From Georgenia sp. TF02-10 (GTDB taxonomy: Bacteria; Actinomycetota; Actinomycetes; Actinomycetales; Actinomycetaceae), in contig NZ_CP094289.1 of assembly GCF_022759505.1 (NCBI RefSeq), positions 3,472,001 through 3,536,000 of the forward strand: 64,000 bases of DNA, written 5' to 3'. The notes beneath the pieces are model-generated. The model was not told the origin of the DNA. It was given only the letters and a program-made list of their open reading frames with translations, and ran no database searches. This document shows positions 52,464-63,450 of the stretch, one piece after another. A program made the position numbers and the translations under genes. How positions within the stretch are numbered: position 1 is the stretch's first letter; every line of letters starts with the position of its first letter.

Positions 52464-53420
52464 ATGACCGACCCGCTCCCCACCTGGCAGGACTACATGG
52501 CACCCGCGCTGCACGTGCTCATCGACGGCGAGGTCCACCGCGCCCGAGACGTCTGCACCGCTGCGGCGGACCACCTCGGCGTCTCGCCGGAGGAGCGGGC
52601 CCAGCTCATCCCGTCCGGCCAGCCTCGCTACCTCAACCGGGGGATGTGGGCGCTGTCCTACCTGGCGCGGGCGGGCGCCGTCGACCGGCCGGCCCGTGGC
52701 CGGTACCGGATCACCGACGTCGGCCGCCGCCTCCTGGCGACCCACCCGGACGGGATCGCCGAGCGAGACCTGCGCGAGCCGCCTGATTACGTCTCCCCCT
52801 ACGCCCGCTCCACTGCCGGTGCTGCTCCGGAGGCGCCAGACGACGCCGCTCAGGCCTCTGCCGGGCCGTCCGCTCTCGCCGTCGTCGTGGGCGAAGAAGC
52901 CGCCCTCTCCCCGACCGAGCAGGTCGAGGAGGGCATCGAGCGGATCCACGCCGGCGTGGTGAGCGACCTGCTCCGGCGGCTGCACGAGCAGGAGCCGGCG
53001 TTCTTCGAGCAGGCCGTGCTCGACCTGCTGATGGCGATGGGGTACGGCGGGGCGGAGGGCCGGGCGACCCGGACCCAGCTGACCAACGACGGTGGCATCG
53101 ACGGGATCATCGACCAGGACGCGCTGGGCCTCTCCCGGGTGTACGTGCAGGCGAAGCGGTACGCGGTGGACGCCGTCGTCGGGCGCCCGGAGATCCAGGC
53201 CTTCGTCGGCGCGCTGCACGGCAACCAGGCGAGCCAGGGCGTCTTCATCACGACCGGCCGCTTCAGCCGGAGCGCCCTCGAGTTCGCCGATGCCGTCGCG
53301 ACCCGCGTCGTGCTCGTCGACGGCGCCCGGCTCGCGCGGCTGATGATCAAGTACCGGGTCGGCGTGCAGGTGCGGAAGACCTACGACGTCGTCGAGGTCG
53401 ACGAGGACTTCTTCGAGTAG
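52464..53420 (+). CDS. mrr: Mrr-type restriction endonuclease
   Basis: A 318-residue type IV restriction enzyme that would cut modified foreign DNA. An N-terminal winged-helix Mrr_N domain (about 1-95: LHVLIDGEVHRARDVC and YRITDVGRRLLATHP) is followed by a variable linker. The C-terminal PD-(D/E)XK domain has GGIDGIID and VYVQAKRY (the QxK form). The ATG at 52464 follows AGGAGG. It sits beside the toxin-antitoxin pair, a typical defence neighbourhood. Confidence 0.9.
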   Translation: MTDPLPTWQDYMAPALHVLIDGEVHRARDVCTAAADHLGVSPEERAQLIPSGQPRYLNRGMWALSYLARAGAVDRPARGRYRITDVGRRLLATHPDGIAERDLREPPDYVSPYARSTAGAAPEAPDDAAQASAGPSALAVVVGEEAALSPTEQVEEGIERIHAGVVSDLLRRLHEQEPAFFEQAVLDLLMAMGYGGAEGRATRTQLTNDGGIDGIIDQDALGLSRVYVQAKRYAVDAVVGRPEIQAFVGALHGNQASQGVFITTGRFSRSALEFADAVATRVVLVDGARLARLMIKYRVGVQVRKTYDVVEVDEDFFE

Positions 53421-53543
53421 TCGCCGCCTACGTCGGCACCAGCGGGGCTCGCGCCGCCCGGCTGCCGCCCGAGACGCGGGCCGGTAGCACCGGCACCCGG
53501 CCCCCCGCGACCCGGGCCCGTAGGCGCCGGCGCCGGGGCAGGG

Positions 53544-54413
53544 TCAGTACCCGGCCATCCGCTCCAGGCGCGCGATGCGCTCCCGCATCGGCGGGTGGGT
53601 GGCAAACATCCGGGTGAGGCCGCTGCTGCCGCGGAAGGGGTTGGCGATCATCATGTGGCTGACGTTCTCCAGCCGCTGGCTCGGGGCCAGCGGCCGGGCG
53701 GCGGCGCCGGACTCGATCTTGCGCAGCGCGGAGGCCAGGGCGAGCGGGTCGCCGGTGAGCCGGGCGCCGTCCTCGTCGGCGTCGTACTCCCGGGTGCGGG
53801 AGATCGCGAGCTGGATGAGGCTCGCGGCGATCGGCGCGAGCAGCGCGGTGGCGATCATGGCCAGCGGGTTGCCGCCGCGCTCCCGGCCGCCGCCGCCGAA
53901 GAACATCAGGAACTGCGCCACCGAGGTGATCACGCCGGCGACGGCGGCGGCCACCGAGGACGTCAGGATGTCCCGGTTGTACACGTGCATCAGCTCGTGC
54001 CCGAGGACGCCCCGCAGCTCGCGCGGCTCCAGCAGGCGCAGGATCCCCTCGGTGCAGCACACCGCCGCGTTGCGCGGGTTGCGGCCGGTGGCGAAGGCGT
54101 TCGGCTGCGCCGTGGGCGAGATGTACAGCCGGGGCATGGGCTGGCGGGCGGCCGTGGCCAGCTCGCGGACGACGGCGTAGTAGCCCGGCGCCTCGGCCTC
54201 GCTTACCGGCCGGGCGGCCATCGCGCGCAGCGCGAGCTTGTCGGAGTTCCAGTAGCTGTAGAAGGTCGTCGCCACGCCGATGAGGGCGAAGACCCAGATG
54301 AACGCCGAGCGCCCGGTGCCCTGGGCGATGATCGCGCCGATCGCCAGCAGCAGCACCCACAGGGCGCTGAACAGCAGGGTGGTCTTCAGCCCGTTGAAGT
54401 GACGGTTGGTCAT
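53544..54413 (-). CDS. htpX: zinc metalloprotease HtpX
   Basis: A 289-residue membrane M48 protease for quality control of membrane proteins. Two hydrophobic helices near the N terminus (about 11-30 and 37-53) precede HELMH (139-143), with the third zinc ligand in [12 protein letters not shown] (about 208). Two more helices lie between. The C-terminal [15 protein letters not shown] is characteristic. The ATG is at 54413. Confidence 0.94.
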   Translation of the reverse strand: MTNRHFNGLKTTLLFSALWVLLLAIGAIIAQGTGRSAFIWVFALIGVATTFYSYWNSDKLALRAMAARPVSEAEAPGYYAVVRELATAARQPMPRLYISPTAQPNAFATGRNPRNAAVCCTEGILRLLEPRELRGVLGHELMHVYNRDILTSSVAAAVAGVITSVAQFLMFFGGGGRERGGNPLAMIATALLAPIAASLIQLAISRTREYDADEDGARLTGDPLALASALRKIESGAAARPLAPSQRLENVSHMMIANPFRGSSGLTRMFATHPPMRERIARLERMAGY

Positions 54414-54622
54414 CGTGCTCCCTCAGGTCGTCCCCGCCGGCGGTCGCCGCTCGGTGGCGGCGATGCGGACGGGCTTCTCCCTGGTGCAACGCCGGCGCCG
54501 TCGTGCCCGTTCCCGGGCCGGCCACGGGAGCCTCGTGGCCGTGCGGACGCGGGCGGCCGCGCCTGACCCGCTGGGTGCGGCCGCGCCCGGGCGTGCCGCT
54601 CGGCGCCTGCGCCGCGGCCGGC

Positions 54623-56023
54623 TCAGACCAGCTGGCCGTCGTGCTCCTCGCCGCGGGAGATGGCGGTCATCGTGTCGCGGTGCACGACCTTGATGCGGTC
54701 GCGCGGGACGCCGTCGGACGCGGCACCCAGCTGGCGCTCGTAGGCGTCGAGGAGCTCCCAGCCGTGCCAGGTGGTGAACCGCACCCCGGCCGCCTCCAAA
54801 GCGGCGAGCATGGCGTCGTGCCCGACGGCGGCCTCGTCCCGGGCGTGCAGCAGCCCGGCGCGGGCGTCCTCGACGAGGTGGGCTATGGTCTGCTGGGCGT
54901 CGGACTTCGTCGAGCCGATCAGGCCCACCGGGCCGCGCTTGATCCAGCCGGTGGCGTAGACGCCGGGCAGGTACTCGCCGTCGTCCCCGAGGACCCGGCC
55001 CTCGGTGTTGGGGATGGTCCCGGAGGTCTCGTCGAACGGCAGGCCGGGGACCGGGGAGCCGAAGTAGCCGACGGCGCGGTAAACGGCCTGGACCGGGGTG
55101 TCGACGAACTGCCCGGTGCCGCGCACGGTGCCGTCGCCGACGAGCTCGGTGCGCTCGGTGCGGATGCCCTCCACCCGGTCCGAGCCGAGGATCTCCACCG
55201 GGCGGTGGAGGAAGTGCAGGTGGATCCGGCGCGAGGCGGTCCGCTCGGCGGGGTCCTTGAGGGTGAAGTCCATCAGCGTCTTGACGACCTGCTTGGTCTG
55301 GTTGGAGGCGCGGATGGCCTCCTCCGACCCCTCGTCGAAGACGAAGTCCTCGTCGTAGACCACGATGTCGACGTCGGGCACCTTGCCGAGCTCGCGCAGC
55401 TCCAGCGGGGTGAACTTCGCCTGGGCGGGCCCGCGGCGGCCGAAGATGTGCACGTCGGTGACCGGGCTGGCCGCCAGGCCGGCGGCGACGTTCGGCGGGA
55501 TCTCGGTGACCATCAGGTCCTCGACGTGCTTGGCGAGCATGCGGGCGACGTCGAGGGCGACGTTGCCGACGCCGAGGACGGCGACCTCGCGGGCGTCCAG
55601 CGGCCAGGTCCGCGGCACGTCGGGGTGGCCGTCGTACCAGGAGACGAAGTTGGCGGCGCCGTAGCTGCCGGGCAGGTCGGTGCCCGGGATGTTCAGCGGG
55701 GCGTCCCGGTCCGAGCCGGTGGAGAAGATGACGGCGTCGTAGTGCCGCTGCAGCTCCTCCACCGAGATGTCCCGGCCGACGTCGACGTTGCCGATGAGGT
55801 TGATGTCCCCGCGCTGGAGGATCTTGTACAGGGCGATGATGATCTGCTTGATCCGCGGGTGGTCCGGCGCCACGCCGTAGCGCACCAGGCCATAGGGGGC
55901 GGGCAGCCGCTCGAAGAGGTCGATGCTGACGTCCAGCCCGGACTTGGCCAGGATGTCGGCGGCGTAGATGCCGGCGGGGCCGGCGCCCACGAGTGCCACG
56001 CTGAGCGGGCGGGAGCTGGTCAA
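54623..56023 (-). CDS. fprA: ferredoxin/flavodoxin-NADP+ reductase, FprA type
   Basis: A 466-residue adrenodoxin-reductase-like flavoenzyme passing electrons between NADPH and ferredoxin. [17 protein letters not shown] is the FAD site, [19 protein letters not shown] the family signature, and [17 protein letters not shown] the NADP site. [20 protein letters not shown] closes the FAD domain. I chose the TTG at 56023, with AGAGG upstream; the longer frame adds an unrelated Pro/Arg stretch. The fdxA ferredoxin at 50 kb could be a partner. Confidence 0.92.
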   Translation of the reverse strand: MTSSRPLSVALVGAGPAGIYAADILAKSGLDVSIDLFERLPAPYGLVRYGVAPDHPRIKQIIIALYKILQRGDINLIGNVDVGRDISVEELQRHYDAVIFSTGSDRDAPLNIPGTDLPGSYGAANFVSWYDGHPDVPRTWPLDAREVAVLGVGNVALDVARMLAKHVEDLMVTEIPPNVAAGLAASPVTDVHIFGRRGPAQAKFTPLELRELGKVPDVDIVVYDEDFVFDEGSEEAIRASNQTKQVVKTLMDFTLKDPAERTASRRIHLHFLHRPVEILGSDRVEGIRTERTELVGDGTVRGTGQFVDTPVQAVYRAVGYFGSPVPGLPFDETSGTIPNTEGRVLGDDGEYLPGVYATGWIKRGPVGLIGSTKSDAQQTIAHLVEDARAGLLHARDEAAVGHDAMLAALEAAGVRFTTWHGWELLDAYERQLGAASDGVPRDRIKVVHRDTMTAISRGEEHDGQLV

Positions 56024-56228
56024 CGGGTGCCTCTCGGTCGGGGTGCCGCCGGCGCTATCAGGGCGCCGCGGCGGGCGGGAATCCGCCGACCAGTCTAGGG
56101 CGGCCGGTCCGGCCGCCGGTGTGACGCCGGTCGCGGCCGGCGCGGTCACGACCGGCGGCACCCGCTACCAGGCAGCCGCCCCGCGGACGCGCCGCCCCCT
56201 CGCGGGCGGCCGGTGGCAGGCTGCCGGG

Positions 56229-57164
56229 GTGCGCACGGAGGTCGACCGGGTCGGGCTGGTCCTGGGGCTGTCCTGCTACCTGCTGTGGGGCGCCTTCCCG
56301 CTGTACTTCCGGCTGCTGGACCGGGCCGGGGCGGTGGAGATCGTCGCGCACCGGGCGGCGTGGTCGCTGGGGTTCTGCCTGCTCCTGCTCGCCGTGACCC
56401 GCGGCTGGCGGCAGGTGGCCGACGTCGTCCGGACGCCCGGGACGCTCGGCACCCTCGCGCTGGCCGCGGCGCTGGTGGCGGTGAACTGGCTGGTCTACGT
56501 CTACGGGGTCAACACCGGCCGCACGATCGACGCGGCCCTGGGCTACTTCGTCAACCCCCTGGTCACCACCGTGCTGGCGGTGGTGGTGCTCGGCGAGCGG
56601 CTCCGCCCGGCGCAGTGGGCGGCGACCGGCATCGGCGCGGCGGCCGTCGTCGTCATCGCCGTCGGCTACGGCCGGCTGCCGTGGATCTCCCTCGCCCTGG
56701 CGGTGAGCTTCGGGCTGTACGGGCTGGCGAAGAACCGGGCCGGCCGCACCGTCGGGGCGCTGGCCGGGCTGACGGTGGAGACGGCGGTGCTGTTCCCGGT
56801 GGCGGTGGGGTACCTGCTCGTGCTGGCCGCGGCCGGCGGGGGCACCTTCGGCGCCGGCGGCGCCGACCGCGCGGCGCACATGCTGCTGCTGGTCGCCGCC
56901 GGGCCGCTGACCGCCGTCCCGCTGCTGCTCTTCGGGGCCGCGGCGCGGCGCCTGCCGCTCAGCGTGGTGGGGATGCTGCAGTACCTGACCCCGGTGCTCC
57001 AGCTCGTGGTGGGCGTGGCGCTCTTCCACGAGCCGATGCCGCCGGAGCGGTGGGCCGGGTTCGCGCTGGTCTGGCTGGCGATCGCGGTGCTCACCGCGGA
57101 CGGCTGGCGCCAGGCGTACCGGCGGGGCCCGGGGCGGCCGGGCGTGGCCGACGGCGCCGCCTAG
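56229..57164 (+). CDS. rarD: EamA-family transporter RarD
   Basis: A 311-residue drug/metabolite-transporter protein with ten hydrophobic helices. [15 protein letters not shown] and [11 protein letters not shown] near the N terminus, [20 protein letters not shown] in the middle and [19 protein letters not shown] late are RarD hallmarks. The transported compound is not established for this family. The GTG at 56229 matches the family start. Its 3' end, including the stop codon, is tandemly duplicated. Confidence 0.9.
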   Translation: MRTEVDRVGLVLGLSCYLLWGAFPLYFRLLDRAGAVEIVAHRAAWSLGFCLLLLAVTRGWRQVADVVRTPGTLGTLALAAALVAVNWLVYVYGVNTGRTIDAALGYFVNPLVTTVLAVVVLGERLRPAQWAATGIGAAAVVVIAVGYGRLPWISLALAVSFGLYGLAKNRAGRTVGALAGLTVETAVLFPVAVGYLLVLAAAGGGTFGAGGADRAAHMLLLVAAGPLTAVPLLLFGAAARRLPLSVVGMLQYLTPVLQLVVGVALFHEPMPPERWAGFALVWLAIAVLTADGWRQAYRRGPGRPGVADGAA

Positions 57165-57201
57165 CCCGCCGGGTGTGGCCGGCGGCGCGGCCTAGCCCGC
57201 C
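57140..57201 (+). repeat. 31-bp tandem duplication over the rarD stop codon
   Basis: GGGCGTGGCCGACGGCGCCG and its continuation CCTAGCCCGCC (57140-57170) are repeated as GGGTGTGGCCGGCGGCGCGG plus CCTAGCCCGCC (57171-57201). Both copies contain TAG. Confidence 0.8.
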
Positions 57202-57216
57202 GTCGTCGGCCCGGGC

Positions 57217-58227
57217 TCAGGCGAGCCGGTCCACCAGCACCGAGGCGAAGGCGCCGAGGGCGTCCTTGACCTGCCCGTCGGGCAGCGGCGCGAGCTCGGC
57301 GACGGCGTCCTCGGCCCACCGGGTGGCCAGCGCGCGGGCCTCGGCGACGACCTCGTGGCCCCGCAGGTCCGCGACCACCGCGCCGAGCGCGTCGTCGGAC
57401 AGGTCGGTGCCGAGCCGCTGCAGCAGCCGGGCGCCGGCGGGGTCCAGGGTGCCGGCGGCGGCCCGCTCGCGGAGCAGCAGCACGGGCATGGTGTCCACGC
57501 CCTCGCGCAGGTCGGTGCCCGGCGTCTTGCCGGTGGTGGCGGCGTCGGCGGAGAGGTCGATGACGTCGTCGGCGAGCTGGAACGCCACCCCCACCTTCTC
57601 CCCGTACCGGGCCAGGAGCCCGGCCACCCTCTCCCCCGCGCCGCCGAACGCGGCGCCGTACCGGGCGGAGGTGGCGATGAGGGAGCCGGTCTTGTCGGCC
57701 AGGACGTCCAGGTAGTGCGCCACCGGGTCCTGCCCGTCGGCCGGGCCGAGGGCCTCGTGGAGCTGGCCCAGGCAGAGCCGCTCGAAGGTCTCGGCGTGCA
57801 CCCGCACCGCGTCCGGGCCGAGGGCCGCGACCAGCTGGGAGGCCCGTGCGAAGAGCAGGTCCCCGGTCAGGATGGCCACCGAGTTGCCCCACACCTCGTG
57901 CGCGGCCGGCGCCCCGCGCCGCAGCGGGGCGGAGTCCATCACGTCGTCGTGGTAGAGGGTGGCCAGGTGGGTGACCTCGACGGCGACCGCGGCGGTCAGC
58001 ACGTCCTCGCCCGGCCCCTCCCCCAGCTCGGCGGCCAGCAGCGTGAGCAGCGGCCGCAGCCGCTTCCCGCCGGCCGCGGCCAGGTGCGCGGCCGGTGCGT
58101 CGACGAGCGCGTCGGTGACGGCGACCGCGGCGCGCAGCCGGTTCTCCACGGCCGCCATGGCGGGGGCGAGCCGGGACTGCAGGTCGGGGGCGCCGAGCGG
58201 GAGGTCCACGGCAGGAACGGTACTCAC
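57217..58227 (-). CDS. long-chain polyprenyl diphosphate synthase (probably for menaquinone)
   Basis: A 336-residue trans-prenyltransferase. GGKRLRP (54-59), the first Asp-rich motif DDVMD (94-98, before SAPLRRG) and the second, ADDVIDL (about 224), are intact. Residue Leu91 and Tyr92 just before the first motif, without bulky residues at the usual short-chain positions, are compatible with a long chain. Its GTG overlaps the nuoN stop (GTGA). Being last in a nuo operon, it most likely makes the side chain of menaquinone. Confidence 0.88.
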   Translation of the reverse strand: MSTVPAVDLPLGAPDLQSRLAPAMAAVENRLRAAVAVTDALVDAPAAHLAAAGGKRLRPLLTLLAAELGEGPGEDVLTAAVAVEVTHLATLYHDDVMDSAPLRRGAPAAHEVWGNSVAILTGDLLFARASQLVAALGPDAVRVHAETFERLCLGQLHEALGPADGQDPVAHYLDVLADKTGSLIATSARYGAAFGGAGERVAGLLARYGEKVGVAFQLADDVIDLSADAATTGKTPGTDLREGVDTMPVLLLRERAAAGTLDPAGARLLQRLGTDLSDDALGAVVADLRGHEVVAEARALATRWAEDAVAELAPLPDGQVKDALGAFASVLVDRLA

Positions 58228-59789
58228 GGGAGGAACACCGCCGCCTGCCCGGCGAGGTCGAGCACCGGGCCGGGCAGCACGCCCAGCGCCAGGGTGCCCA
58301 CGGCGCACACGGCGACGGCGACGGTGGTCAGCCCCTCGGAGGAGACCACCGCGGTGGTCTCCCCGTCCGGCTCGGTGAAGAACATCAGCACGATGAGCCG
58401 GACGTAGAAGAACGCCGTGGCGGCCGAGGCGAGCACCGCCAGCACGACGAGGATCCACTCCCCGCCGTCGACCCCGGCGGTGAACACGGCGAACTTGCCC
58501 ATGAATCCGGCGGTCAGCGGGATGCCGGCCATGGACAGCAGGAACAGGGTCATGGCGACGGCGGCCGCGGGCTTGCGCCGGCCCAGCCCGGCCCACTGGG
58601 ACAGGTGGGTGGCCTCGCCGGTGACGTTGCCGGCCGGGTCCCGCTCGCGGACCAGGGTGACCAGGGCGAAGGCGCCGATGGTGGCCAGGCCGTAGGCGAG
58701 CAGGTAGAACAGCACGGCGGCGATGCCGGCCTGGCGCAGCGCGATCACGCCGATGAGCACGAACCCGGCGTGGGCGATGGCGGAGTAGGCCAGCATCCGC
58801 TTGACGTCGGTCTGGATGATCCCGAGCACCGTGCCGACCAGCATGGTCAGGATGATGACCGTCCACAGGAACGGGCTGAGGTCCCAGCTCATGCCGGGGA
58901 CCGCGACGTAGAGGAACCGCAGCAGGGCGGCGAAGGCGGCGAGCTTGGTGGCGGCGGCCATGAACCCGGTGATCGGGGTCGGGGCGCCGGTGTAGACGTC
59001 CGGGGTCCAGGCGTGGAAGGGCACCGCGGCGATCTTGAACAGCAGGCCCACCAGGACCAGGACCGTGCCGGCCAGCAGCATCCAGTCCATCCCGACGGTC
59101 GCCGGGACGGCCTGGGCGAGGTCGGCCAGGCGCACCGAGCCGGAGAAGCCGTAGAGCAGCGCGACGCCGAAGATCATGCTGGCCGAGGCGAACGCGCCGA
59201 GCAACAGGTACTTCAGGGACGCCTCCTGGGAGAGCAGGCGCCGGCGCCGGGCCAGGCCGGTCAGCACGTACAGCGGCAGCGAGAGCACCTCCAGCGCCAC
59301 GAACAGGGTGAGCAGGTCCCCCGCGGCGGGGAAGACGGCCATCCCGGTCAGGGAGAAGAGGGTGAGCGGGAAGACCTCGGTCTGCACGACGCCGGCCCGG
59401 GTGTAGTCCGCCTCGTCGGCCGAGCCGGGGCGGGCGGCGGCCTGCGCGGCGAAGGCGCCCTCGCCGGACTCGGTGCGGTCGGCGATGACGAGCAGGGCGA
59501 GGAAGCCGAGGAGCATCAGCACGCCCTGCGCGGCGAGCGCGGGCCCGTCCTCCACGACCGAGCCGCCCATGACCGCCCGGGGCCCGGTGTCGGCGACGAC
59601 GGTCCACCGCCACACCACGGCGACGAGGGCGCCGGCGGTGGCCACCAGCCCGAGGACGAGCTGGGTGACGCGGCGGGACCGGGCCGGGACGAACGCCTCG
59701 ACCAGCACCCCGGCGACCGCGGCGAGCAGCAGGATGAGGACGGGGGTCAGCGCCGCCCAGTCGACCTCGGGCGCGACGAACGTGTTCAC
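58224..59789 (-). CDS. nuoN: NADH-quinone oxidoreductase subunit N
   Basis: An antiporter-like proton channel of complex I, 521 residues and about 14 helices. LLFKIAAVPFHAWTPDVYTG carries the conserved Lys of helix 7 and the PD motif, and FVALEVLSLPLYVLTGLARR the helix 5 Glu. The start is GTG overlapping the nuoM stop. A hydrophilic loop of about 30 residues (105-140) is lineage-specific. Confidence 0.94.
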   Translation of the reverse strand: MNTFVAPEVDWAALTPVLILLLAAVAGVLVEAFVPARSRRVTQLVLGLVATAGALVAVVWRWTVVADTGPRAVMGGSVVEDGPALAAQGVLMLLGFLALLVIADRTESGEGAFAAQAAARPGSADEADYTRAGVVQTEVFPLTLFSLTGMAVFPAAGDLLTLFVALEVLSLPLYVLTGLARRRRLLSQEASLKYLLLGAFASASMIFGVALLYGFSGSVRLADLAQAVPATVGMDWMLLAGTVLVLVGLLFKIAAVPFHAWTPDVYTGAPTPITGFMAAATKLAAFAALLRFLYVAVPGMSWDLSPFLWTVIILTMLVGTVLGIIQTDVKRMLAYSAIAHAGFVLIGVIALRQAGIAAVLFYLLAYGLATIGAFALVTLVRERDPAGNVTGEATHLSQWAGLGRRKPAAAVAMTLFLLSMAGIPLTAGFMGKFAVFTAGVDGGEWILVVLAVLASAATAFFYVRLIVLMFFTEPDGETTAVVSSEGLTTVAVAVCAVGTLALGVLPGPVLDLAGQAAVFLP

Positions 59790-61438
59790 TTCTCCTCCTG
59801 CGTCCCGGCGGTGGCCGGGAGGTCTGCGGCAGCGGTCCCGGCCGGGTCGGCGACCGCGGCGGCGCCGTCAGCCCGGGCGCCGTCGGCCTCCGTCCCGCCG
59901 TCGGCCTCCGCCGTCAGCGAGCGGGGCTGGTCGATCGCGAGCCCCTCGGCCACCGGGGTGACGGCGTCCAGGACCGGGGCGGGGTAGAAGCCGAGGGCCA
60001 GCATGGCCGCCACGAGCGGGGCCACCACCCACTTCTCCCGGGCGCCGAGGTCCGGCACCGTCACGAGCCGGTCCGCCTTGGGGCCGGTGAACATCCGCTG
60101 GTAGGGCAGCAGCACGTACACCGCGGCGATGATCACGCCGAGGACCGCGACGACGCCGGCCACCACGGAGACCCGGAAGCTGCCGAGCAGCACGAGGTAC
60201 TCGGGCACGAACCCGCTCAGCCCGGGCAGGGCGATGGTGGCCAGGCCGGCGACCAGGAAGGTGCCGGCCAGCACCGGGGTGACCCGCTGCATGCCGCCGA
60301 AGGCGGGGATGTGCTGGGTGCCGGCCCGGGTGGTGAGGAAGCCGGTGATGAGGAACAGCGCGGCGATGCTGACCCCGTGGGCGACCATGTAGATCATCGC
60401 CCCGGACAGGGCCACCTGGTCCCGGACGAAGATGCCCAGCACGATGAACCCGAAGTGGCTCACCGAGGTGTAGGCGATCAGCCGCATGATGTCCCGCTGG
60501 CCGACGGCGAGCAGCCCGCCGTAGATGATCGACACCAGCGCCAGCGCCACGATGACCGGGGCGGCGGCCTCCGCGGCGCCGGGGAACAGCGGCAGGCACA
60601 GCGCGATCATCCCGAAGGTGCCGACCTTGTCCAGCACGCCGACGAGCAGCACCGACGCGCCCGGCGGGGCCTGCTGGGCGGTGTCCGGCAGCCAGGTGTG
60701 CACCGGGACCATCGGGGCCTTGATCGCGAAGGCGATGAAGAAGGACAGGAACAGCGCCAGCTCCACCGCCGGGCCGACGTCGAGGTTCCCGGCCAGGTTG
60801 TCGACGAGGAAGCCCTGCGGCCCGCCCGGGCCGAGCAGGTACACCGCGACCACCCCGACGAGCATGATCAGCCCGCCGGCGAGGGAGTACAGCAGGAACT
60901 TCAGCGCCGCGGTGCGCCGGCGGGGCCCGCCGTAGCTGCCGACCAGGAAGTACACCGGGACGAGCATGGCCTCGAAGACGATGTAGAAGAGGAAGACGTC
61001 CCGGGCCGCGAAGACCGCGACCATCATCGCCTCCAGCGCCAGGACCAGGGCCACGAAGCCCATCTGCCGGCGCTCGACGACGGCGCCCGGCGCCACCGTC
61101 TCCTGGTCGCGCCAGCCGGCCAGCAGGACCAGCGGGACGAGGAACACCGCCAGCAGCACCAGCGCCAGGCCGAGCCCGTTGACGCCGACGGCGTAGGAGA
61201 CGCCGAGCTGGGGGATCCAGGAGTGCAGCTCGCCGAGCTGGACGGTGCCGGCCGCGCCCATGTCGAAGGCGGTGGTGGCGGCGACGGCGAGGGCGAGCTC
61301 GACGAGCGAGACGCCGAGGGCGACCGGCCGGGCCACCCTGTGCAGCGGCGGCACCAGCCACAGCACCAGCGCCGCGACGGCGGGCAGGGCGATGAGGACG
61401 GTCAGCCAGGGGACGGCCGCCGTGGTGAGTGTCTGCAT
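59786..61438 (-). CDS. nuoM: NADH-quinone oxidoreductase subunit M
   Basis: An antiporter-like subunit of 550 residues. IVFEAMLVPVYFLVGSYGG has the helix 5 Glu, FAIKAPMVPVHTWLPD the helix 7 Lys, and GVLDKVGTFGM the helix 8 Lys. The ATG at 61438 follows AGGAAG closely. The last 45 residues are an Ala/Asp/Gly tail (EADGGTEADGARADG) coded by the dispersed GCCGTCGGC repeat, not found in most NuoM proteins. The frame runs far upstream through nuoL without a stop, but that part is not coding. Confidence 0.94.
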   Translation of the reverse strand: MQTLTTAAVPWLTVLIALPAVAALVLWLVPPLHRVARPVALGVSLVELALAVAATTAFDMGAAGTVQLGELHSWIPQLGVSYAVGVNGLGLALVLLAVFLVPLVLLAGWRDQETVAPGAVVERRQMGFVALVLALEAMMVAVFAARDVFLFYIVFEAMLVPVYFLVGSYGGPRRRTAALKFLLYSLAGGLIMLVGVVAVYLLGPGGPQGFLVDNLAGNLDVGPAVELALFLSFFIAFAIKAPMVPVHTWLPDTAQQAPPGASVLLVGVLDKVGTFGMIALCLPLFPGAAEAAAPVIVALALVSIIYGGLLAVGQRDIMRLIAYTSVSHFGFIVLGIFVRDQVALSGAMIYMVAHGVSIAALFLITGFLTTRAGTQHIPAFGGMQRVTPVLAGTFLVAGLATIALPGLSGFVPEYLVLLGSFRVSVVAGVVAVLGVIIAAVYVLLPYQRMFTGPKADRLVTVPDLGAREKWVVAPLVAAMLALGFYPAPVLDAVTPVAEGLAIDQPRSLTAEADGGTEADGARADGAAAVADPAGTAAADLPATAGTQEEK

Positions 61439-61458
61439 GACTTCCTTTACCTCCGGCC

Positions 61459-63438
61459 CTAGACCCGCGCGGCGAGGACGACGACGAGGGCCAGGACGGC
61501 GCCGGCGGCCATCGTCCCGGCGTAGGAGCGCACGTACCCGTTCTGCAGCCGGCTGAGCACCCGGCCGGTGCCGGACGTCGCCTTCGCCACGCCCATCACC
61601 GCGCCGTCGACGACGGCGGTGTCGGCATAGACCAGCGAGCGGGTCAGGTACTGGCTGGGCCGCATGAACAGGCCCTCGTTCACCGCGTCCTGGTACAGGT
61701 CGTGGCGGGCGGCGACGGTCAGCGGCGAGGCGGCCGGGGCGACGACGGGGACGTCGGCGACGGCGTAGCGGCGCCAGGCGACCAGGGCGCCGGCCACGAC
61801 CAGGACGAAGGTGGCGACCATGATCACCGCCGGCGGCAAGACCGGCTCGACGTGCTCGGCGGCGCCGGTGACCGGCTCGAGCCAGGTGGCGAAGGACCCG
61901 CCGACCATCAGCAGCCCGCCCAGGGCCAGGGACCCGATCGCCAGGACCACCATCGGCACGGTCATCAGCGCCGGCGCCTCGTGCGGGTGGACCTCGGCGC
62001 CCTCGGCGGCGGTGGTCCACCGGGCCTTGCCGTGGAAGGTCATGAAGAACAGCCGGGACATGTAGAACGCGGTGAGCCCGGCGCCGAGGAGCGCGACGGT
62101 GCCGAACACCCACGGCTGCCAGCCGGTGCCGGAGAACGCGGCCTCGATGATCCGGTCCTTGGACCAGAACCCGGAGAACGGGGGGACGCCGATGATCGCC
62201 AGCCAGCCCGCCAGGAAGGTGAGCCAGGTGACCTTCATGACGGCGGAGAGGTGGCCGAAGCGGCGCATGTCCACCTGGTCGCCCATGCCGTGCATGACCG
62301 ACCCGGCACCGAGGAACATCCCGGCCTTGAAGAAGCCGTGGGTGATCAGGTGGAAGATCGCGAAGGCGTACCCCACCGGGCCCAGGCCCGCGCCGAGCAT
62401 CATGTACCCGATCTGGGACATGGTGGAGGCGGCGAGGACCTTCTTGATGTCGTCCTTGGCGGACCCGACGACCGCCCCGAACACCAGCGTGATGGCGCCG
62501 ACGATCGCGACGACGAGCAGCGCGGTGGGCGCACCGGTGAAGATCGGCCCGGAGCGCACCACCAGGTAGACCCCGGCGGTGACCATGGTCGCGGCGTGGA
62601 TCAGCGCCGAGACCGGGGTGGGGCCGGCCATCGCGTCCCCGAGCCAGGCCTGCAGCGGGAACTGGGCGGACTTCCCGCACGCGGCGAGCAGCAGGGTCAG
62701 CCCGATGAGGGTGAGCACGCCCTCGCTCGCCCCGGCCGCGGCGGGCAGCACCCCGGAGAAGCTGACCGTGCCGAAGACGGTGAACATCGTCATCATCGCG
62801 ACCAGCAGCCCGACGTCGCCGACCCGGTTCATCACGAAGGCCTTCTTCGCGGCGACGGCGTAGTCGGTGCGGTGGTTCCAGAACCCGATGAGCAGGTAGG
62901 AGGCCAGGCCCACGCCCTCCCAGCCGACGAAGAGCAGCGCGTAGCTGTCGGCGAGGACGAGCAGCAGCATCGCCGCGACGAAGAGGTTGAGGTAGGCGAA
63001 GAACCGGCGCCGGTCGGCGTCGTGGGCCATGTACGCCACGGAGTAGACGTGGATGAGGGAGCCGACGAACGTCACGAGCAGGACGAAGGTCATCGACAGC
63101 GGGTCGACCCGCAGCCCGGCGTCGACCGTCAGGTCCCCGGCCGGGATCCAGCTGAACAGGTGCAGGTCCAGCACCCGCTCCGGGCCGGGCAGCCCGAGGA
63201 GCTGGACGACGATCGCGGCGGCGACGACGACCCCGGACGCCGCGGCGGCGACGGCGAGCCAGTGGCCCCACCGGTCCGCGCGGCGCCCGGCCACCAGCAG
63301 CGCCCCGGCGCTGACCAGCGGGATCGCGACGAGCAGCCAGGCCAGGGCGGCGGCCCCGTCCGCCGGCGCCGCGGCGGCGGCCGGCCCGGCGGCGGCCGGC
63401 AGGGCCGCGGGCATGGATGTGGGGAGAGAACCCAGCAT
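61459..63438 (-). CDS. nuoL: NADH-quinone oxidoreductase subunit L
   Basis: The distal proton-pumping subunit, 659 residues, about 15-16 helices. [17 protein letters not shown] has the helix 5 Glu; [20 protein letters not shown] has the helix 7 Lys; then [17 protein letters not shown]. The lateral amphipathic helix and last anchor helix follow at the C terminus. It starts ATG with an Ala-rich lead of 30 residues, 12 bases after nuoK. Confidence 0.95.
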   Translation of the reverse strand: MLGSLPTSMPAALPAAAGPAAAAAPADGAAALAWLLVAIPLVSAGALLVAGRRADRWGHWLAVAAAASGVVVAAAIVVQLLGLPGPERVLDLHLFSWIPAGDLTVDAGLRVDPLSMTFVLLVTFVGSLIHVYSVAYMAHDADRRRFFAYLNLFVAAMLLLVLADSYALLFVGWEGVGLASYLLIGFWNHRTDYAVAAKKAFVMNRVGDVGLLVAMMTMFTVFGTVSFSGVLPAAAGASEGVLTLIGLTLLLAACGKSAQFPLQAWLGDAMAGPTPVSALIHAATMVTAGVYLVVRSGPIFTGAPTALLVVAIVGAITLVFGAVVGSAKDDIKKVLAASTMSQIGYMMLGAGLGPVGYAFAIFHLITHGFFKAGMFLGAGSVMHGMGDQVDMRRFGHLSAVMKVTWLTFLAGWLAIIGVPPFSGFWSKDRIIEAAFSGTGWQPWVFGTVALLGAGLTAFYMSRLFFMTFHGKARWTTAAEGAEVHPHEAPALMTVPMVVLAIGSLALGGLLMVGGSFATWLEPVTGAAEHVEPVLPPAVIMVATFVLVVAGALVAWRRYAVADVPVVAPAASPLTVAARHDLYQDAVNEGLFMRPSQYLTRSLVYADTAVVDGAVMGVAKATSGTGRVLSRLQNGYVRSYAGTMAAGAVLALVVVLAARV

Positions 63439-63450
63439 GACCTGCCTACC

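Noticed and set aside
61439-63271. Upstream extension of the nuoM frame through nuoL
   Set aside because: Arg/Pro-rich translation in an alternate frame of nuoL; the real NuoM begins MQTLTTAAVPW.
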